From Gammaproteobacteria bacterium (lineage in GTDB: Bacteria; Pseudomonadota; Gammaproteobacteria; SZUA-152): a stretch of 64,000 nt of DNA. Position numbers and translations under genes: made by a program. The stretch is from the NCBI GenBank assembly GCA_032250735.1, contig JAVVEP010000001.1, positions 186,001 to 250,000 of the forward strand, written 5' to 3'. Shown in pieces: positions 18,578 through 27,117 of this stretch. The notes beneath the pieces are model-generated. The model had not been told where the DNA came from, did not search any database, and saw only the letters and a program-made list of their open reading frames with translations. Numbering within the stretch: the stretch's first letter is position 1; every line of letters begins with the position of its first letter.

Positions 18578-19476
18578 ACGCGGCACCACAGGTGAATGCA
18601 TTGCGTGGCAACTTATTGTTAGACGAGCCGATGTCGAAACACACCTCATGGCGGATAGGCGGTCCGGCGGATCGCTATTATCAGCCGGCGGATATCGAGG
18701 ATCTCGCACAGTTTCTCGCCCAGCTGCCCGCCACCGAGCCGGTGTTCTGGCTGGGACTGGGTAGTAACCTGCTGGTGCGTGATGCCGGCATTCGCGGCAC
18801 GGTGATCGCGACCAGTGGTGTGGTGAACGGTCTGTCACAGCTTGACGAAACAACGGTGCGCGCCGAAGCGGGTGTCGCCTGTGCCAAGGTGGCGCGGTTT
18901 TGTGCCCGCGCAGGACTGAGTGGTTCGGCCTTTCTGGCCGGCATTCCCGGCACCATGGGCGGCGCCCTGGCGATGAACGCCGGTGCCTTTGGTGGAGAGA
19001 CCTGGGATGTGGTGGCAGCGGTGGAGACGGTGGACCGTCACGGCCGATTGCATCGCCGTACGCCGAATGAATTTGAGATCGCCTACCGCCATGTGCGAGG
19101 CCCGCAGGGAGAATGGTTTATCGCCGCTGAATTACAGTTAGAAGGCGGTGGCAATTCCGATCTGTTATTGGCCGAGATCAAGGCGCTGCTCAGCAAGCGC
19201 AGTGATACGCAGCCGACACAGCTGCCTAATGCCGGCTCGGTGTTTCGTAATCCGGAGGCCGACTATGCGGCGCGCCTGATCGAGGCCTGTGGTTTGAAGG
19301 GGATATGCGAGGGCGCCGCCTGCGTGTCGGATAAACATGCGAATTTCATCATTAATACCGGTGGGGCAACGGCGCACGATGTGGAGACCCTGATCGAGCG
19401 GATTACCCATACCGTCGCCGAGAAAATGTCGGTGCAGTTGCAGCGTGAAGTGCATATCGTGGGAGAGGGTGTATGA
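18574..19476 (+). CDS. murB: UDP-N-acetylenolpyruvoylglucosamine reductase
   Basis: 300 residues from ATG 18574, which overlaps the murC stop. A longer frame upstream runs through murC and is not used. FAD-binding motifs are visible: [24 protein letters not shown] and [20 protein letters not shown]. The catalytic serine is in [11 protein letters not shown]. The length and sequence suit the shorter type II MurB. It reduces the enolpyruvyl group using NADPH to give UDP-MurNAc. Placement inside dcw between murC and ddl is common outside Enterobacterales. Confidence 0.96.
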   Translation: MNAAPQVNALRGNLLLDEPMSKHTSWRIGGPADRYYQPADIEDLAQFLAQLPATEPVFWLGLGSNLLVRDAGIRGTVIATSGVVNGLSQLDETTVRAEAGVACAKVARFCARAGLSGSAFLAGIPGTMGGALAMNAGAFGGETWDVVAAVETVDRHGRLHRRTPNEFEIAYRHVRGPQGEWFIAAELQLEGGGNSDLLLAEIKALLSKRSDTQPTQLPNAGSVFRNPEADYAARLIEACGLKGICEGAACVSDKHANFIINTGGATAHDVETLIERITHTVAEKMSVQLQREVHIVGEGV

Positions 19477-20447
19477 CCGAGGTTTTTGCAATGGATCCCG
19501 CCGCCTTCGGCAAGGTTGCCGTGCTCATGGGTGGGCTGTCCGCGGAGCGTGAGATTTCCCTGCTGAGCGGCGCGGCGGTGCTGGCCGCCTTGCAGCGTCA
19601 GGGTGTGGATGCCCATGGCGTGGACGTGGGTCGCGATATTGCCGCCGTGCTGCTGGAGGCGAAGTTTGATTGTGCCTTTATCGCCCTGCATGGTCGGCGT
19701 GGAGAGGATGGCGTGATGCAGGGGCTGCTGGAAAGTCTGAATATCCCTTTCACCGGCTCGGGCGTGCTGGGCAGCGCGCTGTCCATGGATAAGGTGCGCA
19801 GCAAACAGGTCTGGCTGTCGGCCGGCCTGCCGACACCGAAATTTGCACTGTTGCACGAAGATACGGATTGGCACGCGATTGTGGATCTGCTGGGTCTGCC
19901 GCTGGCGGTGAAGCCGGTGCATGAAGGTTCCAGTCTGGGTGCGGCGCGGGTGGAAAGCGTCGACGATCTGCAGGCGGCCTGGAAGGCGGCGGTGGCATTT
20001 GACGCCGCGGTGATGGTCGAGCCCTGGGTGGTCGGCGAAGAGTATACCGTCGGCATTCTGGCCAACGAGGCATTGCCGGTGATTCGTCTGGAAACGCCAC
20101 GCGAATTCTACGACTTCCAGGCCAAATACAAGGCGAATGATACGCGCTATCACTGCCCGGCCGGTCTGGATGTCGAGACAGAAAAACGCATGCAGTCGCT
20201 GGCGCTGGCGGCCTTCAATGCCCTGGGCGCAAGCGGCTGGGGGCGTATCGATTTAATGTTAGACGGCGAAGGTCAGCCATGGCTGCTGGAGAATAATACG
20301 GTGCCGGGTATGACCGATCACAGCCTGGTGCCAATGGCGGCAAAGGCTGCGGGAATCGGGTTTGATGAGTTGGTGCTGCGCATCCTGTCGGCCACCAGTG
20401 TGTCCGGTGTGTCGGATGTGATGGGAGAGATCAGTCATGGGTGCTAG
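19473..20447 (+). CDS. ddlB: D-alanine:D-alanine ligase
   Basis: 324 residues, ATP-grasp fold. Motifs: VAVLMGGLSAEREISLLSG at the N-terminus, ALHGRRGEDG, the ATP-binding VKPVHEGSSLGAA segment, and the metal/ATP site LENNTVPGMTDHSLVP. It joins two D-alanines for MurF. It starts in the murB stop (ATGA) and overlaps ftsQ by 11 bp. The C-terminal SATSVSGVSDVMGEISHGC runs slightly beyond the conserved core. Confidence 0.96.
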   Translation: MTEVFAMDPAAFGKVAVLMGGLSAEREISLLSGAAVLAALQRQGVDAHGVDVGRDIAAVLLEAKFDCAFIALHGRRGEDGVMQGLLESLNIPFTGSGVLGSALSMDKVRSKQVWLSAGLPTPKFALLHEDTDWHAIVDLLGLPLAVKPVHEGSSLGAARVESVDDLQAAWKAAVAFDAAVMVEPWVVGEEYTVGILANEALPVIRLETPREFYDFQAKYKANDTRYHCPAGLDVETEKRMQSLALAAFNALGASGWGRIDLMLDGEGQPWLLENNTVPGMTDHSLVPMAAKAAGIGFDELVLRILSATSVSGVSDVMGEISHGC

Positions 20448-21207
20448 GCGCATCTCCCCTAAGCCAGCGAAATCGGTGTCGTTGCCTGCGTGGCAGGGGC
20501 CGACATGGTTGACGCGACGTTTGCTCGGTGGCGCCATTCTGGTGTCGACACTGGGTGGGGTGTTGGGTTTTTCCGTCTGGCATCTGCTGCAGCAGGACAC
20601 CCTGCCTATTGATCATGTGCAGGTGAAAGGCTCATTTCAGCATCTTGCCAAACAGGATTTACATGCCGCGATCGGCGGGTTGGCCCACAGTGGATTTTTC
20701 AGTGTGGATGTGCGCGCCGTGAAGCAGGCTGCCGAGAGTCTGGCGTGGGTGGACCGCGCTTCAGTGCGCCGGGTATGGCCAAATATCTTGCAGGTGGAGA
20801 TTGTCGAGCAGGTTCCGCTGGCCCGGTGGAAGGATGGTCGAGTGGTCAATCAGCGCGGTGAGGTGATTGATGTGGACAGTGGAAGCCAGCTCAGTGCCCT
20901 GCCCCTGTTTAGTGGGCCAGAGGGTTCGTCGGAAATGCTGGCGAAACGCTTTCAGCTGATATCGACACAACTGGCGGGGCTGGAGTTGGGTGTCAAGACG
21001 CTGGAGATTAATGAGCGGCGCGCCTGGCAGGTGACGCTCAGTAATGGTCTGGGATTGTTGCTGGGTCGTGCGGCAAAGGAGGCGCAGATTGCACGATTTG
21101 CAGATGCCTATAAGACAGTGCTGGCAGATCGGGCTGAAAAAATCCAGTCGATTGATTTGCGATATACCAATGGTTTTGCAGTGAGCTGGCGTTCTGAGCG
21201 TGGTTAA
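20437..21207 (+). CDS. ftsQ: Cell division protein FtsQ
   Basis: 256 residues. A basic cytoplasmic N-terminus, one membrane helix (about residues 28-48), a POTRA domain starting at IDHVQVKGSFQHL (about 55-125) with SVDVRAVKQAAESLAWVDRASVRRVWPN, and the FtsQ beta domain with LARWKDGRVVNQRGEVI. FtsQ scaffolds FtsL/FtsB at the septum. It overlaps the ddlB end and is followed by ftsA after 44 bp. Confidence 0.94.
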   Translation: MGARRISPKPAKSVSLPAWQGPTWLTRRLLGGAILVSTLGGVLGFSVWHLLQQDTLPIDHVQVKGSFQHLAKQDLHAAIGGLAHSGFFSVDVRAVKQAAESLAWVDRASVRRVWPNILQVEIVEQVPLARWKDGRVVNQRGEVIDVDSGSQLSALPLFSGPEGSSEMLAKRFQLISTQLAGLELGVKTLEINERRAWQVTLSNGLGLLLGRAAKEAQIARFADAYKTVLADRAEKIQSIDLRYTNGFAVSWRSERG

Positions 21208-21251
21208 GAAGTCTGGTTTTGTTAACGGGATGTGTTCCTGGGGATGTTGTG

Positions 21252-22487
21252 ATGAGTAAAAAGTCTGATCCAAATCTGGTGGTGGGCCTGGATATTGGTA
21301 CCTCTAAGGTGGTGGCGATAGTCGCCGATCTGACGCCGGAGGGGAATATCGAAATTATCGGTGTCGGTTCGCATCCTTCTCGTGGCCTGAAAAAGGGCGT
21401 GGTGGTGAATATCGAGTCCACCGTGTTGTCGATTCAGCGCGCGGTGGAAGAAGCGGAATTGATGGCAGGCTGCCAGATTAATTCGGTGTATGCGGGCATT
21501 GCGGGTAGCCATATTCGGAGCCTGAATTCGCACGGTATCGTGGCGATAAGGGACAAGGAGGTGACGCATGCCGATGTGGAGCGGGTTATCGATGCGGCGC
21601 GCGCGGTAGCGATTCCGGCCGATCAAAAAGTATTACACATCCTGCCGCAGGAATTTCTGATTGATGATCAGGAAGGTATTCGTGAGCCGGTGGGAATGTC
21701 CGGTGTGCGCCTGGAGGCCAAGGTGCATATGGTTACCGGTGCAGTGAGTGCGGCGCAAAACATTATCAAGTGCGTGCGGCGCTGCGGGCTTGAGGTGGAT
21801 GATGTGATTCTTGAGCAGTTGGCTTCCAGTTATGCGGTGCTGACCGAGGATGAAAAAGAGCTGGGCGTATGTCTGGTGGACATGGGTGGCGGTACAACCG
21901 ACATCGCAATATTTACCGATGGCTCCATTCGACACACGGCGGTGATCCCCATCGCCGGCGATCAGGTGACGAATGATATTGCGGTCGCCTTGCGCACGCC
22001 GACGCAGTATGCGGAAGAGATCAAGATCAAATATGCCTGCGCCTTAACGCAGCTGGCCAGTCCGGAAGAAAATATTGAGGTGCCCAGTGTGGGCGATCGC
22101 CCACCCCGGCGGCTGGCGCGACAGACCCTGGCCGAGGTGATTGAGCCGCGTTATGAAGAGTTGCTGACGCTGGTACAAAACGAATTGCGGCGCAGCGGCT
22201 TTGAAGAGGTCTGTGCCGCGGGCATTGTGCTCACCGGCGGCTGTTCCAAGATGGAGGGGGTGATCGAGCTGGCGGAAGAGATTTTCCATATGCCGGTGCG
22301 GCTGGGTGTGCCGCAGCATGTGACGGGGCTGGTGGATGTGGTGCGTAATCCGATTTACGCGACGGGTGTGGGACTGTTGTTGTATGGCCACCAGCATCAT
22401 GGTGACCGGCGAAGGGAGCGAAAGGGTGACTGGAATGGCAAGGGGCTTTGGGCGCGAATGCAGAGCTGGTTTCAGGGAAATTTTTAA
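21252..22487 (+). CDS. ftsA: Cell division protein FtsA
   Basis: 411 residues from ATG 21252 (MSKKSDPNLVVGLDIGTSKVVA); an in-frame upstream start at 21219 would add 11 unconserved residues. Actin-like ATPase that tethers FtsZ to the membrane and signals to FtsN/FtsW. Phosphate-binding loops GLDIGTSK and VDMGGGTTDIAIF are intact, as is the adenosine motif GIVLTGGCSKMEG. The amphipathic membrane-targeting helix is at the C-terminus (GLWARMQSWFQGNF). Confidence 0.96.
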   Translation: MSKKSDPNLVVGLDIGTSKVVAIVADLTPEGNIEIIGVGSHPSRGLKKGVVVNIESTVLSIQRAVEEAELMAGCQINSVYAGIAGSHIRSLNSHGIVAIRDKEVTHADVERVIDAARAVAIPADQKVLHILPQEFLIDDQEGIREPVGMSGVRLEAKVHMVTGAVSAAQNIIKCVRRCGLEVDDVILEQLASSYAVLTEDEKELGVCLVDMGGGTTDIAIFTDGSIRHTAVIPIAGDQVTNDIAVALRTPTQYAEEIKIKYACALTQLASPEENIEVPSVGDRPPRRLARQTLAEVIEPRYEELLTLVQNELRRSGFEEVCAAGIVLTGGCSKMEGVIELAEEIFHMPVRLGVPQHVTGLVDVVRNPIYATGVGLLLYGHQHHGDRRRERKGDWNGKGLWARMQSWFQGNF

Positions 22488-22558
22488 AGTTTGTTAGAGC
22501 GGCTTGGCGAAACACATAACTGTAAGATTATTTGAGTATTGACTAGGAGGACGAAACG

Positions 22559-23707
22559 ATGTTCGAACTGATGGAAACCAATATTGCGGGTGCAATTATT
22601 AAAGTGATCGGTGTCGGTGGTGGCGGTGGTAATGCCGTCGAGCATATGGTGTCGCAAAATATCGAGGGTGTTGACTTTATATGCACCAACACCGATGCGC
22701 AGGCGCTGAAGAATTCTTCGGCACGCACCGTGTTGCAGATGGGTAATAATGTCACCAAGGGGCTGGGTGCGGGCGCGAATCCGGACATGGGCCGACAGGC
22801 GGCGCTGGAAGATCGGGAACGCATCGTAGAGCTGATATCGGGCGCCGACATGGTGTTCATCACTGCCGGTATGGGCGGCGGTACCGGTACCGGTGGTGCG
22901 CCAGTGGTGGCGCAGATTGCCAAAGAGCTGGGTGTGTTGACCGTGGCCGTGGTGACCAAGCCGTTTCCCTTCGAAGGTAAAAAGCGCATGGCGATCGCGG
23001 AGCAGGGCATCAAGGAGTTGTCCGAGTATGTGGATTCACTGATCACCATCCCCAACGAAAAGCTGATGGATGTGCTGGGCAAGGATGTCTCCCTGCTGGA
23101 TGCCTTCAAGGCGGCCAATGATGTGTTGCTCGGTGCGGTGCAGGGGATCGCGGATCTGATCACCCGCCCCGGTCTGATCAATGTCGACTTTGCGGACGTG
23201 CGTACGGTGATGTCTGAAATGGGTATGGCAATGATGGGCACCGGTTTCGCGGTGGGTGAGAATCGGGCGCGTATCGCTGCTGAATCTGCAGTGGCGAGTC
23301 CGTTGCTGGAAAGTATCGACCTGGCCGGTGCGCGAGGCATCCTGGTGAACGTCACGGCAGGCATGGATATGACCATTGGTGAATTCGATGAGGTGGGTAA
23401 CACCATCAAGGGTTTTGCCTCGGATAACGCCACGGTAGTGGTGGGTACGGTCATCGACCCGGAGATGACGGAAGGCCTGCGGGTGACGGTCGTGGCCACG
23501 GGTCTGGGCCAGAAGTTGCCAGTTTCGATGGAAAAGCCGATGACCCTGATCACCCCGGCGGGCCCGAATGGCGAAGTGGACTATGGTCAGCTGGATCGTC
23601 CCACGGTGATCCGCAATAAAGTGGCTGGCGAGCGTTATGCCACGGGCACGGATGGTAGCCTCGATTACCTGGATATCCCGGCATTCCTGCGTCGTCAGGC
23701 CGACTAG
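22559..23707 (+). CDS. ftsZ: Cell division GTPase FtsZ
   Basis: 382 residues. A tubulin-like GTPase that forms the Z ring. Glycine loop [16 protein letters not shown], the tubulin signature [12 protein letters not shown] near residue 105, the T7 loop with [11 protein letters not shown], and the conserved C-terminal peptide [12 protein letters not shown] that binds FtsA and ZapD. A strong AGGAGG Shine-Dalgarno sequence lies 8 bases before ATG 22559, the clearest ribosome-binding site in the cluster, in keeping with high FtsZ synthesis. The 71-bp gap after ftsA may hold extra regulation. Confidence 0.98.
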   Translation: MFELMETNIAGAIIKVIGVGGGGGNAVEHMVSQNIEGVDFICTNTDAQALKNSSARTVLQMGNNVTKGLGAGANPDMGRQAALEDRERIVELISGADMVFITAGMGGGTGTGGAPVVAQIAKELGVLTVAVVTKPFPFEGKKRMAIAEQGIKELSEYVDSLITIPNEKLMDVLGKDVSLLDAFKAANDVLLGAVQGIADLITRPGLINVDFADVRTVMSEMGMAMMGTGFAVGENRARIAAESAVASPLLESIDLAGARGILVNVTAGMDMTIGEFDEVGNTIKGFASDNATVVVGTVIDPEMTEGLRVTVVATGLGQKLPVSMEKPMTLITPAGPNGEVDYGQLDRPTVIRNKVAGERYATGTDGSLDYLDIPAFLRRQAD

Positions 23708-23782
23708 TGCGGAGGGGTGCCGATTGGCACACGCCTGGGTTACGGAGGGTGCCGGGAGGGCTGGGAGTGTGATGCAGGTCGC

Positions 23783-23811
23783 TAGGCAGGTTTTTCGGAC
23801 TGTGCTAGACT
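23783..23811 (+). promoter_or_regulatory. Candidate lpxC promoter
   Basis: TAGGCA (23783-23788), 17 bp, then TAGACT (23806-23811), each four of six matches to consensus. It lies in the ftsZ-lpxC gap, where a separate lpxC promoter is common. Confidence 0.4.
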
Positions 23812-23865
23812 TTGCGATCCTGCACGCCCCAGGGAATGGTGGCGAGATTGACTCTGGTTGACCAA

Positions 23866-24777
23866 ATGATTAGACAACGAACCTTAAAGAATGTGATTCG
23901 CGCGACCGGCATCGGTCTGCACACGGGCGAAAAGGTGTATCTGACCTTGCGCCCGGCTGCCGTGGATAGCGGTATCATTTTTCGCCGGGTTGACCTGGAT
24001 GTGCCGGTAGAAATCGCCGCAACGCCGGACAATGTCGGTGATACGCGGCTGTCTACCACCCTGATTCAGGATGGCGTCAGGGTTTCCACGGTGGAGCATT
24101 TGTTGTCCGCGATGGCCGGTCTGGGTATTGATAATGCCTATATTGATGTGAGCGCACCCGAAGTGCCGATTATGGACGGTAGCGCCGGCCCCTTTGTATT
24201 TCTGATCCAGTCCGCCGGTATTGAGGAGCAGAATGCGCCCAAGCGCTTCATCCGCATCAAAAAATCGATCGTGGTGGAAGATGGCGATAAGTGGGCCCGT
24301 TTTGACCCCTTTGAAGGATTCAAGGTCTCTTTCAAGATCGATTTTGAACATCCGGTGTTTCAGGCACAGGCTCAGACCACCACCGTGGATTTTTCCAGCA
24401 CCTCTTTTGTGAAAGAGGTGAGCCGTGCCCGTACCTTTGGTTTTATGCGGGATATCGAACAGTTGCGTGCGAATAACCTGGCGCTGGGCGGCAGCCTGGA
24501 AAATGCCATCGTGATGGATGACTATCGCGTACTGAATGAAGATGGTCTGCGTTATCAGGATGAGTTCGTGAAGCATAAAGTGCTAGATGCTATCGGCGAC
24601 CTGTACCTGCTGGGCTGCAGCCTGATTGGCGAATTCAGCGGCTACAAATCGGGCCATGCGTTAAATAACCGCCTGCTGCGGACCATGCTTGCCACAGAGG
24701 ATGCCTGGGAGGCCGCGACTTTCGATGACCCTGAACGTGCGCCCATTTCCTATATCCATCCCTTGATGGCGAATTAA
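23866..24777 (+). CDS. lpxC: UDP-3-O-acyl-N-acetylglucosamine deacetylase
   Basis: 303 residues from ATG 23866 ([15 protein letters not shown]), matching the E. coli length of 305; an upstream in-frame start would add unconserved residues. LpxC carries out the first committed step of lipid A synthesis. Zinc ligands are recognisable: His in [12 protein letters not shown], and the [14 protein letters not shown] motif with His and Asp. DGSAGPFVF is also conserved, as is the late [11 protein letters not shown]. It closes the dcw cluster as in other gammaproteobacteria. Confidence 0.97.
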   Translation: MIRQRTLKNVIRATGIGLHTGEKVYLTLRPAAVDSGIIFRRVDLDVPVEIAATPDNVGDTRLSTTLIQDGVRVSTVEHLLSAMAGLGIDNAYIDVSAPEVPIMDGSAGPFVFLIQSAGIEEQNAPKRFIRIKKSIVVEDGDKWARFDPFEGFKVSFKIDFEHPVFQAQAQTTTVDFSSTSFVKEVSRARTFGFMRDIEQLRANNLALGGSLENAIVMDDYRVLNEDGLRYQDEFVKHKVLDAIGDLYLLGCSLIGEFSGYKSGHALNNRLLRTMLATEDAWEAATFDDPERAPISYIHPLMAN

Positions 24778-25132
24778 TTACTCGACTGTCGCCTGTTCCT
24801 TTTCGTTTTTCCCTCTCCTGGTTTTCTGTCAATACCATCAATACCATCACAGGATGTTTGGCGTGGCCACGATTCGGATTTTCCTGTGGAAAATCGAATG
24901 CGAAAGCTGTCACGCGTGCCCCGTTTTGACGCTTGTCAGTGGAAGGTCTTGTTGTTACCGTAGGCGGCCGAATCTCGCCGTGTTTTGGATGCGGAGCTGG
25001 ATCCTGCCGATGGAATACCGGCCTGGGTACCGAGGGTGTCAGTTAAATCATTGTTTTTAGTGCCATTTTTTCGCTTAAGGTTTTTCGCGGATTTCGCAGT
25101 TCAGGGTTGTGAGTTGGCGAAACGGTCCTAAA
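24778..25132. other. Gene-free stretch after lpxC
   Basis: No credible gene. It contains a hairpin at about 24873-24898, with GATTTTCC (24877-24884) pairing with GGAAAATC (24888-24895) around a 3-base loop. It could end the lpxC transcript but has no clear T-run. A 68-codon frame crossing it has no family resemblance. No SecM-like arrest sequence is visible. Confidence 0.55.
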
Positions 25133-25594
25133 CTATTCAGTGTCGTCGTATTTTTGTTGTGAGAGGCGCTGCAAGGCCTCGGACAGTGCGGTGTCTTCGG
25201 TGTCATTTGCTGCGCTCTTTAATACCTCGGCGCTGTAACGTGAGAGCAAGGCGCGGCGGGCGGGCTGGATAATGGGGGTCTGTGCAGGGGGTTCAATCTT
25301 GAACTGTATTTTGCGCAGTCCCTGCAAGCCGGGTTGTTGTTTGAGGTGCTGGAGTATGACCGGTGCCTGGTAACGTAATTGGGTCAACCACGCCGGCGTA
25401 TCCGTGCTGATGACGGCCGTGTCATCGCGATGATTAGCGAAGCGGACATGTTCGGAAAGCTCGGGGCTGATCCCGTTACGCACGATGTTTCGCAGCATAG
25501 CGGTGAGCCGCTGCAGGTGTTGGGCACGTTCAAGCAGCGTGTGTAGGCCGCTGTTTTTGGTGGATAGAAATTTGGCAACAGACTTGGGTGGCAT
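25133..25594 (-). CDS. dciA: DciA/DUF721 family protein
   Basis: 153 residues of the DUF721 family. The conserved core runs from LLERAQHLQRLTAMLRNIV through HVRFANHRDDTAVISTDTPAWLTQLRYQAPVILQHL. DciA is the ancestral bacterial loader of the replicative helicase DnaB and replaces phage-derived DnaC/DnaI in most bacteria; its position beside lpxC/secA is common in gammaproteobacteria lacking dnaC. The C-terminal part is Ala/Ser-rich and probably disordered. It is transcribed opposite to its neighbours. Naming rests on family resemblance plus synteny. Confidence 0.82.
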   Translation of the reverse strand: MPPKSVAKFLSTKNSGLHTLLERAQHLQRLTAMLRNIVRNGISPELSEHVRFANHRDDTAVISTDTPAWLTQLRYQAPVILQHLKQQPGLQGLRKIQFKIEPPAQTPIIQPARRALLSRYSAEVLKSAANDTEDTALSEALQRLSQQKYDDTE

Positions 25595-25888
25595 GGTATT
25601 TTTTACAGCTTGATTCGAGGCTGGACGTTTAACTACGGTGTGGCCAACTTGATGATAAGTGTATATTTCTAAATCATAAATTTGTTGAAGGCATCTGCCA
25701 AACTGCCGATATAAACACTGTGTCGGTCGGCAAGAGGGCCTTCAGTGGCTGAGTGTAGTGGAAATGACCGCCGATAAAAATGGCAGCCACAGGCCAGGCA
25801 CCGAGAATAAATCGGATATTTACTTGTTAAGTGTCTGAAATAAAACAATTCTGGTTCGGAATGCGTCATGGGAAGGATTGGCTAAATA
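25595..25888. other. Divergent intergenic region dciA / LytM gene
   Basis: About 294 bp, AT-richer than its surroundings, between two genes that read away from each other, so it should carry both promoters. I cannot single out convincing boxes. Short frames here show no family features. Confidence 0.5.
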
Positions 25889-26815
25889 ATGAACATCATC
25901 TTTATCGGAAAACGCGGGCGGCAGACCAAAACCCTCAAGCTGGGTTCACCGGCGGTCATTCTGGGTGCGTTGCTGGCGGTCACCCTCATTCCCTCCACGA
26001 TGTTTTTCGGCGGCTATTTTACCGCACAGCAGGCCGGACCCGGCCAGGATCAGGCGCTGATCTCGGCCTGGCAGGGCGAGATGGAGGCGCAGCGTGATGA
26101 GATTGCTATGGCGCGCCGCAAGGTTGATGAAGATATCGATGCGCTGGCCCTGCGCCTGGGTGAGCTGCAGGCCAAGCTTATTCGCCTGGATGCCCTGGGT
26201 GAACGGCTGACCGAGGTCGCCAAGCTGGATCGCGGCGAATTCGATTTTTCGACCGCACCCGCCGTGGGTGGTCCAGAAGGTGGCGAGGCGGTTGAGACCA
26301 TCGCGATACCGGATTTTGTCCAGTCCCTGGAAACACTGACCCGGCAGGTGGATGATCGAAGTGCACAATTGGGTCTGCTGGAGACCATGCTGATGAACCG
26401 TAATCTGGAAGATGAGGTGAGCCCCGCCGGCCGGCCGATCAAGCGCGGCTGGATCTCGTCGTATTACGGAATGCGTACGGATCCCTTTACCGGTCGCCGG
26501 GAACATCACAAAGGCATGGATCTGGCGGGCAAGGAGGGCAGTGACGTGATCTCGGTCGGCGCCGGTGTGGTGACCTGGGCGGGTGATCGTTACGGCTATG
26601 GTAAATTGGTCGAAATAAACCATGGCAACGGTTATTCCACACGTTACGGCCACAGTGCCGAAATACTGGTCCAGGTGGGCGATACCGTGAAAAAGGGACA
26701 GGTATTGGCCTTGATGGGCTCGACAGGGCGCTCTACCGGCCCCCATGTCCATTTTGAGGTCCTGTTCAAAGGCAAGGCGGTAGACCCCAAGAAATACATC
26801 CTGGCGACACGCTAA
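25889..26815 (+). CDS. M23 (LytM) family peptidoglycan peptidase
   Basis: 308 residues. A short cytoplasmic start, one membrane helix (about residues 22-45), a coiled coil (about 60-110), a linker and a C-terminal LytM domain (about 190-305). The zinc ligands look intact: His and Asp in HHKGMDLAG (near 207-211) and HVH in GPHVHFEV (near 286-288), so this may be an active endopeptidase and not a degenerate NlpD/EnvC-type activator. It is expected to be anchored in the inner membrane and act in the periplasm. Orthologues sit between dciA and secA in many gammaproteobacteria. Confidence 0.88.
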   Translation: MNIIFIGKRGRQTKTLKLGSPAVILGALLAVTLIPSTMFFGGYFTAQQAGPGQDQALISAWQGEMEAQRDEIAMARRKVDEDIDALALRLGELQAKLIRLDALGERLTEVAKLDRGEFDFSTAPAVGGPEGGEAVETIAIPDFVQSLETLTRQVDDRSAQLGLLETMLMNRNLEDEVSPAGRPIKRGWISSYYGMRTDPFTGRREHHKGMDLAGKEGSDVISVGAGVVTWAGDRYGYGKLVEINHGNGYSTRYGHSAEILVQVGDTVKKGQVLALMGSTGRSTGPHVHFEVLFKGKAVDPKKYILATR

Positions 26816-26924
26816 GAGTCTGTTAGGAGTCTGCCGGTAGTCTTTCCGACCGATTAATCCCCCCGAAATCCGGGCTGCATCAACCTGCTGATCCATCAGA
26901 CGTGCCGGCGCCCACCGCTGGCCA

Positions 26925-26953
26925 TTCTCTAAACCCTCAATCCCCGCTATAAT
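26925..26953 (+). promoter_or_regulatory. Candidate secA promoter
   Basis: A perfect -10 TATAAT (26948-26953) lies 17 bp after a weak -35 TTCTCT (26925-26930). The remaining sequence of the 302-bp gap (26816-27117) shows no gene; in particular no SecM-type arrest peptide could be found ahead of secA. Confidence 0.45.
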
Positions 26954-27117
26954 TCACGCCTTTGTACCGGGGCGGTACAGGCAGGGGTTTGCTGTCCCGA
27001 ATTCGTTCTGCGTTGTCACCACATTCGCGAGACAGGCCCTGGCATCAGTCGGCGTTCCTCGGTGTGTGTGAAACACGGCAGACCCTCGATCCAGTCTAGA
27101 AACGGTTCAATAAAACT

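Noticed and set aside
23724-23740. TGGCAC near the ftsZ-lpxC gap as a sigma-54 promoter
   Set aside because: The -12 GC is missing at the required spacing.
24854-25060. 68-codon plus-strand frame after lpxC, considered as a secM-like leader
   Set aside because: No signal peptide and no arrest motif, and dciA plus the LytM gene lie between it and secA.
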